Assembly (NCBI GenBank): GCA_014239275.1
Contig: JAAZZF010000123.1
Location: 1-32,979 of the forward strand
DNA from: Flavobacteriaceae bacterium
GTDB lineage: Bacteria; Bacteroidota; Bacteroidia; Flavobacteriales; Flavobacteriaceae
DNA length: 32,979 nt
Reading direction: 5' to 3'
Shown here: in pieces, positions 7,393 through 16,120 of the stretch
How the letters are laid out: each line of letters begins with the position of its first letter
Numbering within the stretch: position 1 is the stretch's first letter
Position numbers and translations under genes: made by a program
The notes under the pieces: generated by a model
Database searches by the model: none
Told to the model about the DNA's origin: nothing
The model's input: the letters and a program-made list of their open reading frames with translations, nothing else

Positions 7393-10300
7393 TTAATCAT
7401 TGACTAATATCCAATCTCCATTTTTTAAATGATTTTCAGCAATTTTATATTTTAATGTTTTTTGCTCACCATTTGAAATATTTTTTATTGTAACTTTTTG
7501 ATTCCTACCTATTTTTTTAGCTTCTCTAACAATAGTTTCAACTGGTTGATTTCTTGATGATACATTTTGTCCTGCATTTCTGTTTATTGAGGCTAATTCA
7601 TCACTGTTTAAAACCTCTTCTTTAGATATATTAAATTTTTGTTTTCTTCTTTCTTTTCTATCTTCTCTAATTTCGGATGGATCTTTTGAAGGAAGTTCCC
7701 CCTTAAATAAAAACGAAATTATTTCTTTATTTATTTCATTTAGTGTTGTTTGAAATAATTTAAAAGCTTCGAATTTATAAATTACTAATGGGTCTTTTTG
7801 TTCATGTACTGCTAATTGAACAGATTGCTTTAATTCATCCATTTTTCTTAAATGATTTTTCCATGATTCATCAATAATGGCTAATGATATATTCTTTTCA
7901 AAATCATTTATTAAAGTCTCTCCCTTAGATTCGTAAGCTAATTTCAAATTAGAAACAACATTAAGAGTTTTCTTTCCATCTGTGAAAGGAACAACAATTC
8001 TTTCAAAATTATTGGATTGGTTTTCATATACATTTTTGATTACTGGAAATACTTTTTCAGCACTTATTTTCATTTTTGAATTGTAATGCTCATAAGCACT
8101 TTTGTATGTTTTGTATACTACTTCTTCTGATTCTGTTTTTTCAAAATCTTCTTGAGAAAACGGAGAACTTAATGAAAAACATCTAATAACATCAAATTCA
8201 TAATCTTTATAACTATTGGATATTTTATTATTCTCTACTATTATTTCAGTAGTATCATAAATCATACTAGCTATGTCGACTTTTAATCTATCACCCTCAA
8301 GAGCATGTTTTCTTCTTTTATAAATATTTTCTCTTTGTACATTCATTACATCATCATATTCCAATAATCTTTTTCTAATTCCAAAATTATTTTCTTCAAC
8401 TTTTCTTTGTGCTCTTTCAATTGTTTTGGTCATCATTGAATGCTGAATTACTTCTCCCTCTTCTAAACCCATTTTATCCATCATTTTAGCAACTCTATCG
8501 GAACCGAATAATCTCATTAAATTGTCTTCTAAAGACACATAGAACTGAGAACTTCCTGGATCACCTTGTCTTCCAGACCTTCCTCTTAGCTGTCTGTCAA
8601 CTCTCCTAGAGTCATGTCTTTCAGTTCCTACAATTGCTAAACCTCCATTTGATTTAACTTCTTCATTAATTTTTATATCCGTTCCTCTACCAGCCATGTT
8701 TGTAGCAATGGTTACTATTCCTGCATTTCCTGCTTCTGTTACAATATCTGCTTCTTTCTTATGTAGTTTAGCATTTAAAACATTATGTTTTATTTTTTTA
8801 ATTGTTAGCATTCTTGCAAGTAATTCCGATATTTCAACAGATGTTGTTCCAATTAAAACAGGTCTTCCTTCATCAGATATTTTAGTTACATGTTCAATTA
8901 CTGCATTGTATTTTTCTCTTTTAGTTTTATAAATTAAGTCATTGTGATCTTTTCTTGTAACAGGTTTATTTGTTGGAATTTCTATAACATCTAATTTATA
9001 TATGTCCCAAAATTCTCCTGCTTCGGTAATGGCTGTTCCTGTCATTCCAGAAAGTTTTTTATACATTCTAAAGTAATTTTGTAGAGTAACTGAGGCAAAA
9101 GTTTGTGTTGCATCTTCAATTTTTACATTTTCCTTAGCTTCTATTGCTTGATGAAGACCATCTGAATAACGTCTACCATCCATTATTCTACCTGTTTGTT
9201 CATCAACAATTTTGACTTTATTATCCATTACAACATATTCTGTGTCCTTTTCAAATAAAGTATAAGCTTTTAGTAATTGATTTATAGTGTGGATTCTTTC
9301 ACTTTTCACTCCAAAATCATTATATATTTTTTCCTTTTCTTCAACTTCAATATTAACTTCTAAATTCTTATTTTCAATTTCAGCTATTTCAGTTGATAAA
9401 TCAGGAAGGATGAAAAAATTTAAATCTTGATTCTCTGTAGATAAACTATCAATACCTTTATCTGTTAATTCAATTTGATTGTTTTTTTCATCAATAACAA
9501 AGAAAAGATCCATATCAACTTTTGGCATTTCTCTATTGTTATCTTGCATGTAAAAATTTTCAGTTTTTTGTAATAACTGTTTTACACCTTCTTCACTAAG
9601 AAATTTAATTAATGCAGAAGTTTTAGGTAATCCTCTAAAAACTTGCAATAGATGAAACCCTCCATCTTCATTATTTCCTTCACTAATTAATTTTTTCGCT
9701 TTTGATAAAACTTGTGTTAATAACTGTTTTTGTTTTTGAACAATTGAATTTATCTTCGGTTTTAATTCATTAAATTCATGGATATCCCCTTTAGGGACTG
9801 GTCCTGAAATTATTAATGGAGTTCTGGCGTCATCAACCAAAACTGAATCTACCTCATCTACTATAGCGTAGCTGTGAGTTTTTTGTACTAAATCAGACGA
9901 TTTGTGAGCCATATTGTCTCTTAAATAATCAAATCCAAATTCATTATTTGTTCCATATGTAATATCAGATTCATATGCTTTTTTTCTTCCCTCAGAATTT
10001 GGACTATAATGATCAATACAGTCTACAGTTAGTCCATGGAATTCAAAAATTGGTGCCATCCAAGCACTATCTCTTTTTGCTAAATAATCATTTACTGTTA
10101 CTAGGTGCACACCATTTCCAGTTAATGCATTTAAGTATACAGGAAGTGTAGCTACAAGTGTTTTCCCCTCTCCAGTTTGCATTTCAGCTATTTTACCACG
10201 ATGTAATGCTATTCCTCCAATTAATTGTACGTCATAATGTATCATATCCCATGTAACTTCTTTTCCAGCTGCATCCCATTTATTAATCCAAATTGCATTT

Positions 10301-10755
10301 TCACCTTCAATTGTAACATAATTTTTTAATGAAGAAAAAAGCATATCTGATTCAGTTACTTTTACAGATAGTTTAGTATTCTCTTTAAACCTTTTCGCTG
10401 TTTCTTTTACGACAGCAAAAGCTTTAGGAAGCATTTCGTTTAATTTTAACTCAACTTCTTGATTGGAAAGTTCATTTATATTATCAATTTCTTTATAGAA
10501 TTTTTCTTTATCATCAATATTATTGGAAGAATTTATTTTTTCTTTTAACCCATTTATTTCTTCATTAAAAGGTTCCCTTACAGAATGGATTATTTCTTTA
10601 AATTCAATTGTTTTATTCCTTAATGCATCGTTATTTAATAAAGATAATTCATCCTCATAGCTTAAAATATCTTTAACGATAGACTCAACCTCTTTTAAAT
10701 CTTTTTTAGATTTATCTCCTACAAAAATATTTAGTAAAGAATTAATTAAACTCAT
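7393..10755 (-). CDS. secA: Preprotein translocase ATPase SecA
   Basis: The 1120-residue ATPase drives proteins through SecYEG. Walker A QTGEGKT is at 193-199, the DEVD box at 300-303, and VDDARTPLIISG follows. Further on are the preprotein cross-linking domain, the second helicase lobe (ATNMAGRGTDIKI, GTERHDSRRVDRQLRGRSGRQGD) and the helical scaffold. It is about 220 residues longer than E. coli SecA, mostly through a Lys/Glu-rich insertion at about 325-500, as is usual in Bacteroidota. The C-terminus has no CXCX8C[HC] zinc motif. In its place is a basic GRNQKVTIKN... domain with no cysteine in the last ~100 residues. It is the first gene of a run with the GT4 and msrA genes. A terminator and a candidate promoter separate it from the DUF2795 gene. 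Confidence 0.98.
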   Translation of the reverse strand: MSLINSLLNIFVGDKSKKDLKEVESIVKDILSYEDELSLLNNDALRNKTIEFKEIIHSVREPFNEEINGLKEKINSSNNIDDKEKFYKEIDNINELSNQEVELKLNEMLPKAFAVVKETAKRFKENTKLSVKVTESDMLFSSLKNYVTIEGENAIWINKWDAAGKEVTWDMIHYDVQLIGGIALHRGKIAEMQTGEGKTLVATLPVYLNALTGNGVHLVTVNDYLAKRDSAWMAPIFEFHGLTVDCIDHYSPNSEGRKKAYESDITYGTNNEFGFDYLRDNMAHKSSDLVQKTHSYAIVDEVDSVLVDDARTPLIISGPVPKGDIHEFNELKPKINSIVQKQKQLLTQVLSKAKKLISEGNNEDGGFHLLQVFRGLPKTSALIKFLSEEGVKQLLQKTENFYMQDNNREMPKVDMDLFFVIDEKNNQIELTDKGIDSLSTENQDLNFFILPDLSTEIAEIENKNLEVNIEVEEKEKIYNDFGVKSERIHTINQLLKAYTLFEKDTEYVVMDNKVKIVDEQTGRIMDGRRYSDGLHQAIEAKENVKIEDATQTFASVTLQNYFRMYKKLSGMTGTAITEAGEFWDIYKLDVIEIPTNKPVTRKDHNDLIYKTKREKYNAVIEHVTKISDEGRPVLIGTTSVEISELLARMLTIKKIKHNVLNAKLHKKEADIVTEAGNAGIVTIATNMAGRGTDIKINEEVKSNGGLAIVGTERHDSRRVDRQLRGRSGRQGDPGSSQFYVSLEDNLMRLFGSDRVAKMMDKMGLEEGEVIQHSMMTKTIERAQRKVEENNFGIRKRLLEYDDVMNVQRENIYKRRKHALEGDRLKVDIASMIYDTTEIIVENNKISNSYKDYEFDVIRCFSLSSPFSQEDFEKTESEEVVYKTYKSAYEHYNSKMKISAEKVFPVIKNVYENQSNNFERIVVPFTDGKKTLNVVSNLKLAYESKGETLINDFEKNISLAIIDESWKNHLRKMDELKQSVQLAVHEQKDPLVIYKFEAFKLFQTTLNEINKEIISFLFKGELPSKDPSEIREDRKERRKQKFNISKEEVLNSDELASINRNAGQNVSSRNQPVETIVREAKKIGRNQKVTIKNISNGEQKTLKYKIAENHLKNGDWILVND

Positions 10756-10774
10756 TAAAAATTTTATTTATAAT

Positions 10775-10782
10775 CAAATTTA
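10775..10782 (-). promoter_or_regulatory. Candidate -7 element for secA
   Basis: On the minus strand this reads TAAATTTG, a full match to the Bacteroidota -7 consensus TAnnTTTG, and it lies 19 nt upstream of the secA ATG. It falls between the DUF2795 terminator and secA, where a secA promoter is needed. No TTG lies at the matching -33 distance, so only half of the promoter is supported. Confidence 0.45.
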
Positions 10783-10785
10783 AGT

Positions 10786-10811
10786 AAAAAAAAAGCCTCC
10801 TAAGAGACTTT
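10786..10811 (-). terminator. Rho-independent terminator after the DUF2795 gene
   Basis: Read on the minus strand, an 8-bp stem (AAAGTCTC / GAGGCTTT, one G-U pair) closes a 4-nt loop (TTAG) and runs straight into a stretch of nine T (three within the stem). It starts 18 nt after the DUF2795 stop codon and ends before secA, so it should separate the two transcripts. Confidence 0.75.
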
Positions 10812-10829
10812 GTGTAAGTTTTATAAAAC

Positions 10830-11054
10830 CTAATATTCATCTTCATTCCAAAGGTAATCTTCATCAGTTGGATAATCCGGCCAAATTTCTAAAATAGATT
10901 CATAAACATCCCCTTCTTCTTCTTCAATTTCCTGTAAATTTTCAACAACTTCTAGGGGAGCTCCAGTTCTAATAGAAAAATCTATCAATTCATCTTTATT
11001 TGCTGGCCAAGGTGCATCACTTAAATACGATGCCAATTCTAAAGTCCAATACAT
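10830..11054 (-). CDS. DUF2795 family protein
   Basis: This small, very acidic protein (74 residues) matches the DUF2795 family, recognisable from MYWTLELASYLSDAPWPA at its start and the IWPDYPTDEDYLWNEDEY end. It has no signal peptide and no membrane segment, so it is probably cytoplasmic. Its molecular function is not known. The gene has its own promoter (TTG-N19-TACTTTTG) and a strong terminator, so it is expressed as a single-gene unit between lnt and secA. From memory this placement beside secA recurs in flavobacteria, which would fit a link to secretion or to basic growth, but that is inference. Confidence 0.88.
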   Translation of the reverse strand: MYWTLELASYLSDAPWPANKDELIDFSIRTGAPLEVVENLQEIEEEEGDVYESILEIWPDYPTDEDYLWNEDEY

Positions 11055-11076
11055 AATTTTAAGCTATAAATATTTG

Positions 11077-11106
11077 CAAAAGTAAATTTTTAATTGACTC
11101 TTGCAA
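11077..11106 (-). promoter_or_regulatory. Promoter of the DUF2795 gene
   Basis: On the minus strand, TTG (11104-11106) is followed by 19 nt and then TACTTTTG (11077-11084), a full match to the Bacteroidota -33/-7 promoter. The spacing is identical to that of the rRNA promoter at 32243. Transcription should begin around 11070, leaving a leader of roughly 15-20 nt before the ATG. Confidence 0.75.
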
Positions 11107-11122
11107 TATTTTAGACAAAAAT

Positions 11123-12694
11123 TTAATATTTTTTTTTCTTTCCAAAATAATACAATACTATTACAGAGAAGAAAAACAATGAAAATCTAAAAATAAAATC
11201 TCCATATTTTACGTAAACAGTAACTAGATTTGTGACTCCAGCTTTAGCATTAATTACTCCTTTTATATTGTAATCAAGTTGATTGATGATTTCTCCTTTT
11301 TTATTAATTATTGCTGAAGATCCCGTATTAGCACTTCTTATAATATTTCTTCTTGTTTCAATTGATCGTATTTTAGAATAACTCAAATGTTGTTTATAGC
11401 CTTGAGATTCACTCCACCATCCATCATTTGTTATAATTGCTAATAGTTGTGCTCCATTTCGAATATATTCCGTTACATATTCTCCATAAACTGACTCATA
11501 ACATATTATTGGAGCTATTTTAACTCCATTATCAAGTTCAAAAACACCTCTATTTGGCTGAGTTCCTCTAGTAATTACTGTTCCACCCATGTTTAATAAA
11601 GCATTTCCTAAAATAGGTTCTAGAATATTCTTATATGGCATATGTTCTACACCAACTACTAATTTTGATTTATGATAAATTTGAGGTTTTTGATTCTTTG
11701 AAATAAGAAAACTACTGTTGAAAACATCAATCCATAAGCTATCTTTAATATAATTTGAAGTTTTAGATTTATTTGAAGAAGAATTATAAAGTTTATAGAA
11801 TTGAACTCCAGATAGAAGCTGTGAATTATTCCTATTTAAATAGTCCTTTAGAGATAGCAAGAATGGACTTTCTTGGAACCTGTTAATTAAAAAACCAGGA
11901 CTTTCTGAAAAATATGTTTCTGGAGCAACAATTATATCATTAGGCTCTCCTAACGAATCCACTAAACTTTTAAAATCTTGGAGAATAGAAATATTATCTC
12001 TTCCATATTTCTCTGTATAAGGATCAATATTTGGTTGTAATATAGTAACACTGATGTGTTCTCTATCATTTTCTTGAAAATTATAAATAAACAATGAAAT
12101 TATAATTGGAATAGAAATTGTTAGAATTGAAAAAGAAATTCTAACAATATTGATTTTTTTAGTTTTTATATAATTATTATAAACTAATAGGAATAGATAG
12201 TTTACTAATAAAACCCATAAAGTTCCACCAAAAGACCCAGTATATTCATACCATTGTATCCATAAGATATTTTCTGAAAAAACATTACCTAAGTTTAACC
12301 ATGGCCATGAAAAATCCCAGTACAAATGAAATTTTTCAAATACAATCCATGATGAAAACCAATAAATAATACTTAGTTTTTTACTTACTTTATTAGAAAT
12401 TAAACTGTAACTAGTAAATACTAAGGCCATTAATAAACTATTAACAATAATTGCAAAAGACATTCCAAAAAAAGTAGAATATATTAACCACCATGTGGCA
12501 ATGGAATTCCAAATAAAAAATGATAAATAAGAATATAAAAATATTTTTAAGCTAGAATCATTTCTTATTAGTTTTTCTAAATAAAGTAATGGAACAAAAC
12601 TTATAAAGATTAAAATTGTAAAACCATAAGTAGGCCAAGATAGACCAAGTAAAATTCCTGAAAGAACACTGTATGAAAGATGATTCTTATTCAA
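11123..12694 (-). CDS. lnt: Apolipoprotein N-acyltransferase Lnt
   Basis: The 523-residue enzyme acylates the N-terminal cysteine of lipoproteins, the last step of lipoprotein maturation in the inner membrane. About six N-terminal helices (1-205) contain the conserved WPWLNLGN segment (130-137). A nitrilase-fold domain follows with the catalytic triad E259 (APET), K344 (HKSKLVVGVEHMP at 341-353) and C398 (CYES), plus the essential-loop E350. A C-terminal helix anchors the end. The start is a TTG (12692-12694); MNKNHLSYSVLSGILLGLSWP resembles the usual Lnt beginning. The DUF1573 lipoprotein in this window is a likely substrate. Its 5' region faces pssA across 108 nt in which I see no exact promoter match. 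Confidence 0.95.
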   Translation of the reverse strand: MNKNHLSYSVLSGILLGLSWPTYGFTILIFISFVPLLYLEKLIRNDSSLKIFLYSYLSFFIWNSIATWWLIYSTFFGMSFAIIVNSLLMALVFTSYSLISNKVSKKLSIIYWFSSWIVFEKFHLYWDFSWPWLNLGNVFSENILWIQWYEYTGSFGGTLWVLLVNYLFLLVYNNYIKTKKINIVRISFSILTISIPIIISLFIYNFQENDREHISVTILQPNIDPYTEKYGRDNISILQDFKSLVDSLGEPNDIIVAPETYFSESPGFLINRFQESPFLLSLKDYLNRNNSQLLSGVQFYKLYNSSSNKSKTSNYIKDSLWIDVFNSSFLISKNQKPQIYHKSKLVVGVEHMPYKNILEPILGNALLNMGGTVITRGTQPNRGVFELDNGVKIAPIICYESVYGEYVTEYIRNGAQLLAIITNDGWWSESQGYKQHLSYSKIRSIETRRNIIRSANTGSSAIINKKGEIINQLDYNIKGVINAKAGVTNLVTVYVKYGDFIFRFSLFFFSVIVLYYFGKKKKY

Positions 12695-12802
12695 ATAGAG
12701 AAGATTTTTTTTTAATTACTAAGCCAAGTTAGACAAAATAAAAAAAAATTGTCAACTTAATTTAAGTTTAATTTATATGATTTAAAATTGTAATTTTAAA
12801 AA

Positions 12803-13519
12803 ATGAAATTTCTTTGGTTTCTTCCCAATACATTTACATTTTTAAATCTTTTTTTTGGATGTGTAGCAGTTGTTTTAGGTCTAAATGGAGATCTTGAGGC
12901 TCTAGCTGTTTTTGTTTTATTAGGTTTAGTTTGTGACTTTTTGGATGGTTTTTTTGCAAGAATGTTAAATGTTAAATCTAGATTAGGAGTTCAATTAGAT
13001 TCTCTTTCTGATATAGTTAGTTTTGGTTTAACATCTTCCATTGTAATTTTCGTATTATTAAAAAAATCTAATTATATAATAGATAATGGTGAGTCAAATT
13101 TATATCTTCAATTAATTCCATATTCATCTTTTTTAATTACAATAGCTTCATCTTATCGTCTGGCAAAGTTTAATTTAAGTTCTACAGATTCTTTTTTTAT
13201 TGGTCTTCCCACTCCAGCAAATGCTCTTTTTATAGTTTTTTTACCTTTTTTATTTAAGAATAATATTATTTTTCCTGGATCAGATTTATTAAATAATACT
13301 TTTTTTCTATTATTTGTGTTATTGTTATCCTCTTATTTACTTATTTGTAATTTAAAGATGTTTTCTTTTAAAAATATTAATTTTTCAATTAAAGATAATG
13401 TGTCATTTAATTTATTTATAATAACAGCATTATGTTTAATTATTGCTTATAGCTTTGCTGCTTTTCCTTTAATTATTGCTATTTATATTTTTGTTAATTT
13501 ATTAGGAATTAAATTCTAG
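12803..13519 (+). CDS. pssA: CDP-diacylglycerol-serine O-phosphatidyltransferase PssA
   Basis: The 238-residue integral membrane protein carries the CDP-alcohol phosphatidyltransferase signature with all key residues: D48, G49, A52, R53, G62, D66 and D70. Several hydrophobic helices follow. It joins CDP-diacylglycerol and serine to make phosphatidylserine, the precursor of phosphatidylethanolamine. The start [20 protein letters not shown] is typical of the Bacteroidota enzyme (proteobacterial ClsA/PgsA-type starts differ). The last 18 nt overlap the end of convergent lptB, so there is no room for a terminator between the genes. No phosphatidylserine decarboxylase gene is in the window. Confidence 0.9.
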   Translation: MKFLWFLPNTFTFLNLFFGCVAVVLGLNGDLEALAVFVLLGLVCDFLDGFFARMLNVKSRLGVQLDSLSDIVSFGLTSSIVIFVLLKKSNYIIDNGESNLYLQLIPYSSFLITIASSYRLAKFNLSSTDSFFIGLPTPANALFIVFLPFLFKNNIIFPGSDLLNNTFFLLFVLLLSSYLLICNLKMFSFKNINFSIKDNVSFNLFIITALCLIIAYSFAAFPLIIAIYIFVNLLGIKF

Positions 13520-14248
13520 ATTTTTTTTTCTGAATTCAAAATTTTCACCTAGGTAGAGTTTTCTCACCATTTGATCCTTAGCAAGTTCTTCTGGAATTCC
13601 TGATTTAAGTATTTTGCCTTCAAACATTAAGTAAGTCCTGTCAGTTATTGCTAATGTTTCTTGAACATTATGGTCTGTAATTAAAATACCAATATTTTTC
13701 TTTTTTAAGTGAGAAACTATTTTTTGAATATCTTCTACTGCAATTGGGTCTACTCCAGCAAATGGCTCATCTAATAAAACAAATTTAGGATCAGTTGCTA
13801 AGGCTCTAGCTATTTCTGTTCTTCTTCTTTCACCTCCCGAAAGTAAGTCTCCTCTATTTTTTCTTATATGCTGTAAGCCAAATTCTTCAATTAGTTTGTC
13901 CATTTTATTAATTTGATCATCTTCACTAAGATCAGTCAATTCTAAAACAGCTTTGATATTGTCTTCAACAGAAAGTTTTCTAAAAACAGATGGTTCTTGA
14001 GCCAAATATCCAATTCCTTTTTGCGCTCTTAAGTACATAGGAAACGAAGTTATATCAGAATTATCAATTGAAATAATTCCACTCTCTGGTTTGATTAATC
14101 CAACTATCATATAGAAACTGGTTGTTTTACCGGCTCCATTAGGACCCAATAATCCAACAATTTCTCCTCGATTAACTTCAATTGAAACATTATTAACTAC
14201 TTTTCTTCCTTTATAAGATTTAACAATATTATTTGCTCTTAATTTCAT
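13502..14248 (-). CDS. lptB: LPS export ABC transporter ATPase LptB
   Basis: This 248-residue soluble ABC ATPase powers extraction of lipopolysaccharide from the inner membrane together with LptF/LptG. Walker A GPNGAGKT is at 35-42, the signature LSGGE at 136-140, and the Walker B/switch is [12 protein letters not shown] (catalytic E161) with H193. The [14 protein letters not shown] and [15 protein letters not shown] segments separate LptB from general ABC ATPases. It is the third gene of the kdsD-tatC-lptB run (27 nt after tatC), so KDO synthesis and LPS export are co-encoded. Its stop lies within the 3' end of pssA. Confidence 0.95.
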   Translation of the reverse strand: MKLRANNIVKSYKGRKVVNNVSIEVNRGEIVGLLGPNGAGKTTSFYMIVGLIKPESGIISIDNSDITSFPMYLRAQKGIGYLAQEPSVFRKLSVEDNIKAVLELTDLSEDDQINKMDKLIEEFGLQHIRKNRGDLLSGGERRRTEIARALATDPKFVLLDEPFAGVDPIAVEDIQKIVSHLKKKNIGILITDHNVQETLAITDRTYLMFEGKILKSGIPEELAKDQMVRKLYLGENFEFRKKNLEFNS

Positions 14249-14275
14249 TTAAACACTTAGTTTATTAATATAAAA

Positions 14276-15082
14276 CTATTTTTTTTCTTTTTTCAAAACA
14301 AACTTAGAAATATATATACTTATTTGATAAAGAACAATTATGGGAATAGCTACGATTATTTGACTTGCAATATCAGGAGGTGTAATTACAGCTGAAAGGA
14401 CCAAAACAATAACTAAAGCAAATTTTCTATATTTTACCATAATTTCTGGAGTAACCAATCCAATTTTAGTTAAGAAGTAAATAATTATTGGTAATTCAAA
14501 AATTAAACCTGAAGCAATTACGGCTGATCTAACTAATCCTACATAACTGTCTAAATCAAAATCATTAAAAATTTCACTGCTAACGGTATAAGACCCTAAA
14601 AAATTGATTGATAGTGGAGTAACTATATAGTATCCAAATAAAACTCCAATAAAAAATAAAAGAGAAGAAATAAATATAAAACCTCTAGCATTTTTCTTTT
14701 CATTTTGATAAAGTCCAGGGCTAATGAAGCTCCAAAATTGATAAATTATATATGGAAATGCAATTATGAATCCCGCAGTAATTGACATCCAAATATGGGC
14801 TGAAAATTGTCCAGACATTGTTCTACTCTGAATTCTAAATGGCATTTCACTTATACAGAAACTGTCATCTAATCCAATTTTATTTGAAATATTGCATAGT
14901 AATTCATATGTAAAAAAATCAATATTTTTTGGTCCGAAAAGAACTTGATTGAAAATAAAATCTTTTGCAAGAAATGCAATACCTCCACCAATTAGAATTG
15001 CAAATACACATCTAATAATATGCCACCTTAAATCTTCAAGATGATCTAAAAAGGACATTTCATCAACATTAGGTTTTTTCAT
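14276..15082 (-). CDS. tatC: Sec-independent (Tat) translocase subunit TatC
   Basis: The 268-residue protein has six transmembrane helices and the TatC hallmarks: FLDHLEDLR at 11-19 in the cytoplasmic N-terminus that reads the twin-arginine signal, FWSFISPGLYQNEK at 116-129, FELP at 195-198 and ITPPD at 233-237. A periplasmic insertion at about 50-90 is longer than in E. coli TatC. TatC exports folded, often cofactor-bearing proteins with TatA. No tatA gene is visible in the window. The ATG overlaps the kdsD stop (TAATG), which points to translational coupling. Confidence 0.97.
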   Translation of the reverse strand: MKKPNVDEMSFLDHLEDLRWHIIRCVFAILIGGGIAFLAKDFIFNQVLFGPKNIDFFTYELLCNISNKIGLDDSFCISEMPFRIQSRTMSGQFSAHIWMSITAGFIIAFPYIIYQFWSFISPGLYQNEKKNARGFIFISSLLFFIGVLFGYYIVTPLSINFLGSYTVSSEIFNDFDLDSYVGLVRSAVIASGLIFELPIIIYFLTKIGLVTPEIMVKYRKFALVIVLVLSAVITPPDIASQIIVAIPIIVLYQISIYISKFVLKKEKK

Positions 15083-16047
15083 TAAGAGATACCTTCTTTT
15101 ATAATATTATGTAAATGAATAATTCCAGTATAATTATTATTGTCTTCAACAATAAGTTGGGTTATTTTATTTTTTTTCATGATTTTAAGAGCTTCATAAG
15201 CTAAAATATCTGAACTTGTTTTTTTTGGAGATTTTGACATAAGATCAGAAGCTGTCACACTATTTAAATTTGTTTTCTTGGAAAAAAATCTTCTCAAATC
15301 TCCATCAGTAATTATTCCAATTACTTTTCCATTCTTTAAAACAGCTGTAGCCCCTAGCATTTTTTTTGAAATTTCATCAATAATATTTTTAAAATTTTCA
15401 TTATAATTAACTTGAGGTTTAAGGTTTTTCGACACCAAATCTTTCACTATTAAATGTAATTTTTTACCTAAAGTTCCTCCAGGATGAAATTTAGCAAAGT
15501 CACTTTCCTTAAAACCCTTTAATTCAGAAAGACATATTGCTAATGCATCTCCTATAACAAGTTGAGCAGTTGTACTTGTAGTTGGAGCTAAATTATTCGG
15601 ACAAGCCTCTTTTTTAACAAAACTGTTAAGAAAATAATCAGAATTTGTTCCTAAAAATGAATTTTTATCAGATGTAATTGCTATTATTTTAACTCCAGAA
15701 TTTTTTAAAAAAGGAACTAAATCTTTAATTTCTGAAGTGTTTCCACTCTTTGAAATCAATATGATTACATCATTCTTTTGGAGAATCCCTAAATCACCAT
15801 GAACAGCCTCAGCAGCATGCATAAAAACAGCAGGTGAACCAGTAGAATTTAATGTAGCTACTATTTTCATTCCTATTATTGCACTTTTTCCAATTCCACT
15901 AACAATAATTCTACCTTCTATTGAATTTATATATTCTATACAGTTCTTAAAATCTTTATTTATAAAATTAGATAATTCTAAAATTGATTTACCCTGGTTT
16001 TCAATGCTTTTTTTTGCAACTTTTATTATATCAAATTTTGAATTCAA
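15082..16047 (-). CDS. kdsD: Arabinose-5-phosphate isomerase, KdsD/KpsF family
   Basis: The 321-residue enzyme converts ribulose 5-phosphate to arabinose 5-phosphate, the first step towards KDO for lipopolysaccharide. The SIS domain has GIGKS at 51-55, VHGDLG with H83, SKSGNT at 99-104 and APTTSTTAQ at 154-162. The HPGGTLGKKL linker at 188-197 leads into two CBS domains (about 206-321). The start is TTG (16045-16047), with MNSKFDIIKVAKKSIE fitting the family's N-terminal helix. It is the first gene of a run with tatC and lptB. A candidate -7 element (TACCTTTG at 16089-16096) lies upstream, inside an inverted repeat shared with the divergent recQ promoter region. Confidence 0.93.
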   Translation of the reverse strand: MNSKFDIIKVAKKSIENQGKSILELSNFINKDFKNCIEYINSIEGRIIVSGIGKSAIIGMKIVATLNSTGSPAVFMHAAEAVHGDLGILQKNDVIILISKSGNTSEIKDLVPFLKNSGVKIIAITSDKNSFLGTNSDYFLNSFVKKEACPNNLAPTTSTTAQLVIGDALAICLSELKGFKESDFAKFHPGGTLGKKLHLIVKDLVSKNLKPQVNYNENFKNIIDEISKKMLGATAVLKNGKVIGIITDGDLRRFFSKKTNLNSVTASDLMSKSPKKTSSDILAYEALKIMKKNKITQLIVEDNNNYTGIIHLHNIIKEGIS

Positions 16048-16088
16048 AATAGTTTTATTAGTAATCTTTTAATGTTATATTTAAAAGA

Positions 16089-16110
16089 CAAAGGTACAAA
16101 ATACCTTTTT
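16089..16110. repeat. Inverted repeat between kdsD and recQ, overlapping a kdsD -7 element
   Basis: AAAGGTA (16090-16096) and TACCTTT (16102-16108) form a perfect 7-bp inverted repeat with a 5-nt spacer, followed on the plus strand by more T. On the minus strand one arm is part of TACCTTTG (16089-16096), a full match to TAnnTTTG, placed about 40 nt upstream of kdsD. It could be an operator for divergent genes, a hairpin in the recQ leader just 12 nt before its ATG, or chance. Confidence 0.45.
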
Positions 16111-16120
16111 AGGAAATTAA

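Noticed and set aside
8696..8932. Open frame on the plus strand inside secA
   Set aside because: It lies antisense to the conserved second helicase lobe of SecA and resembles no protein family.
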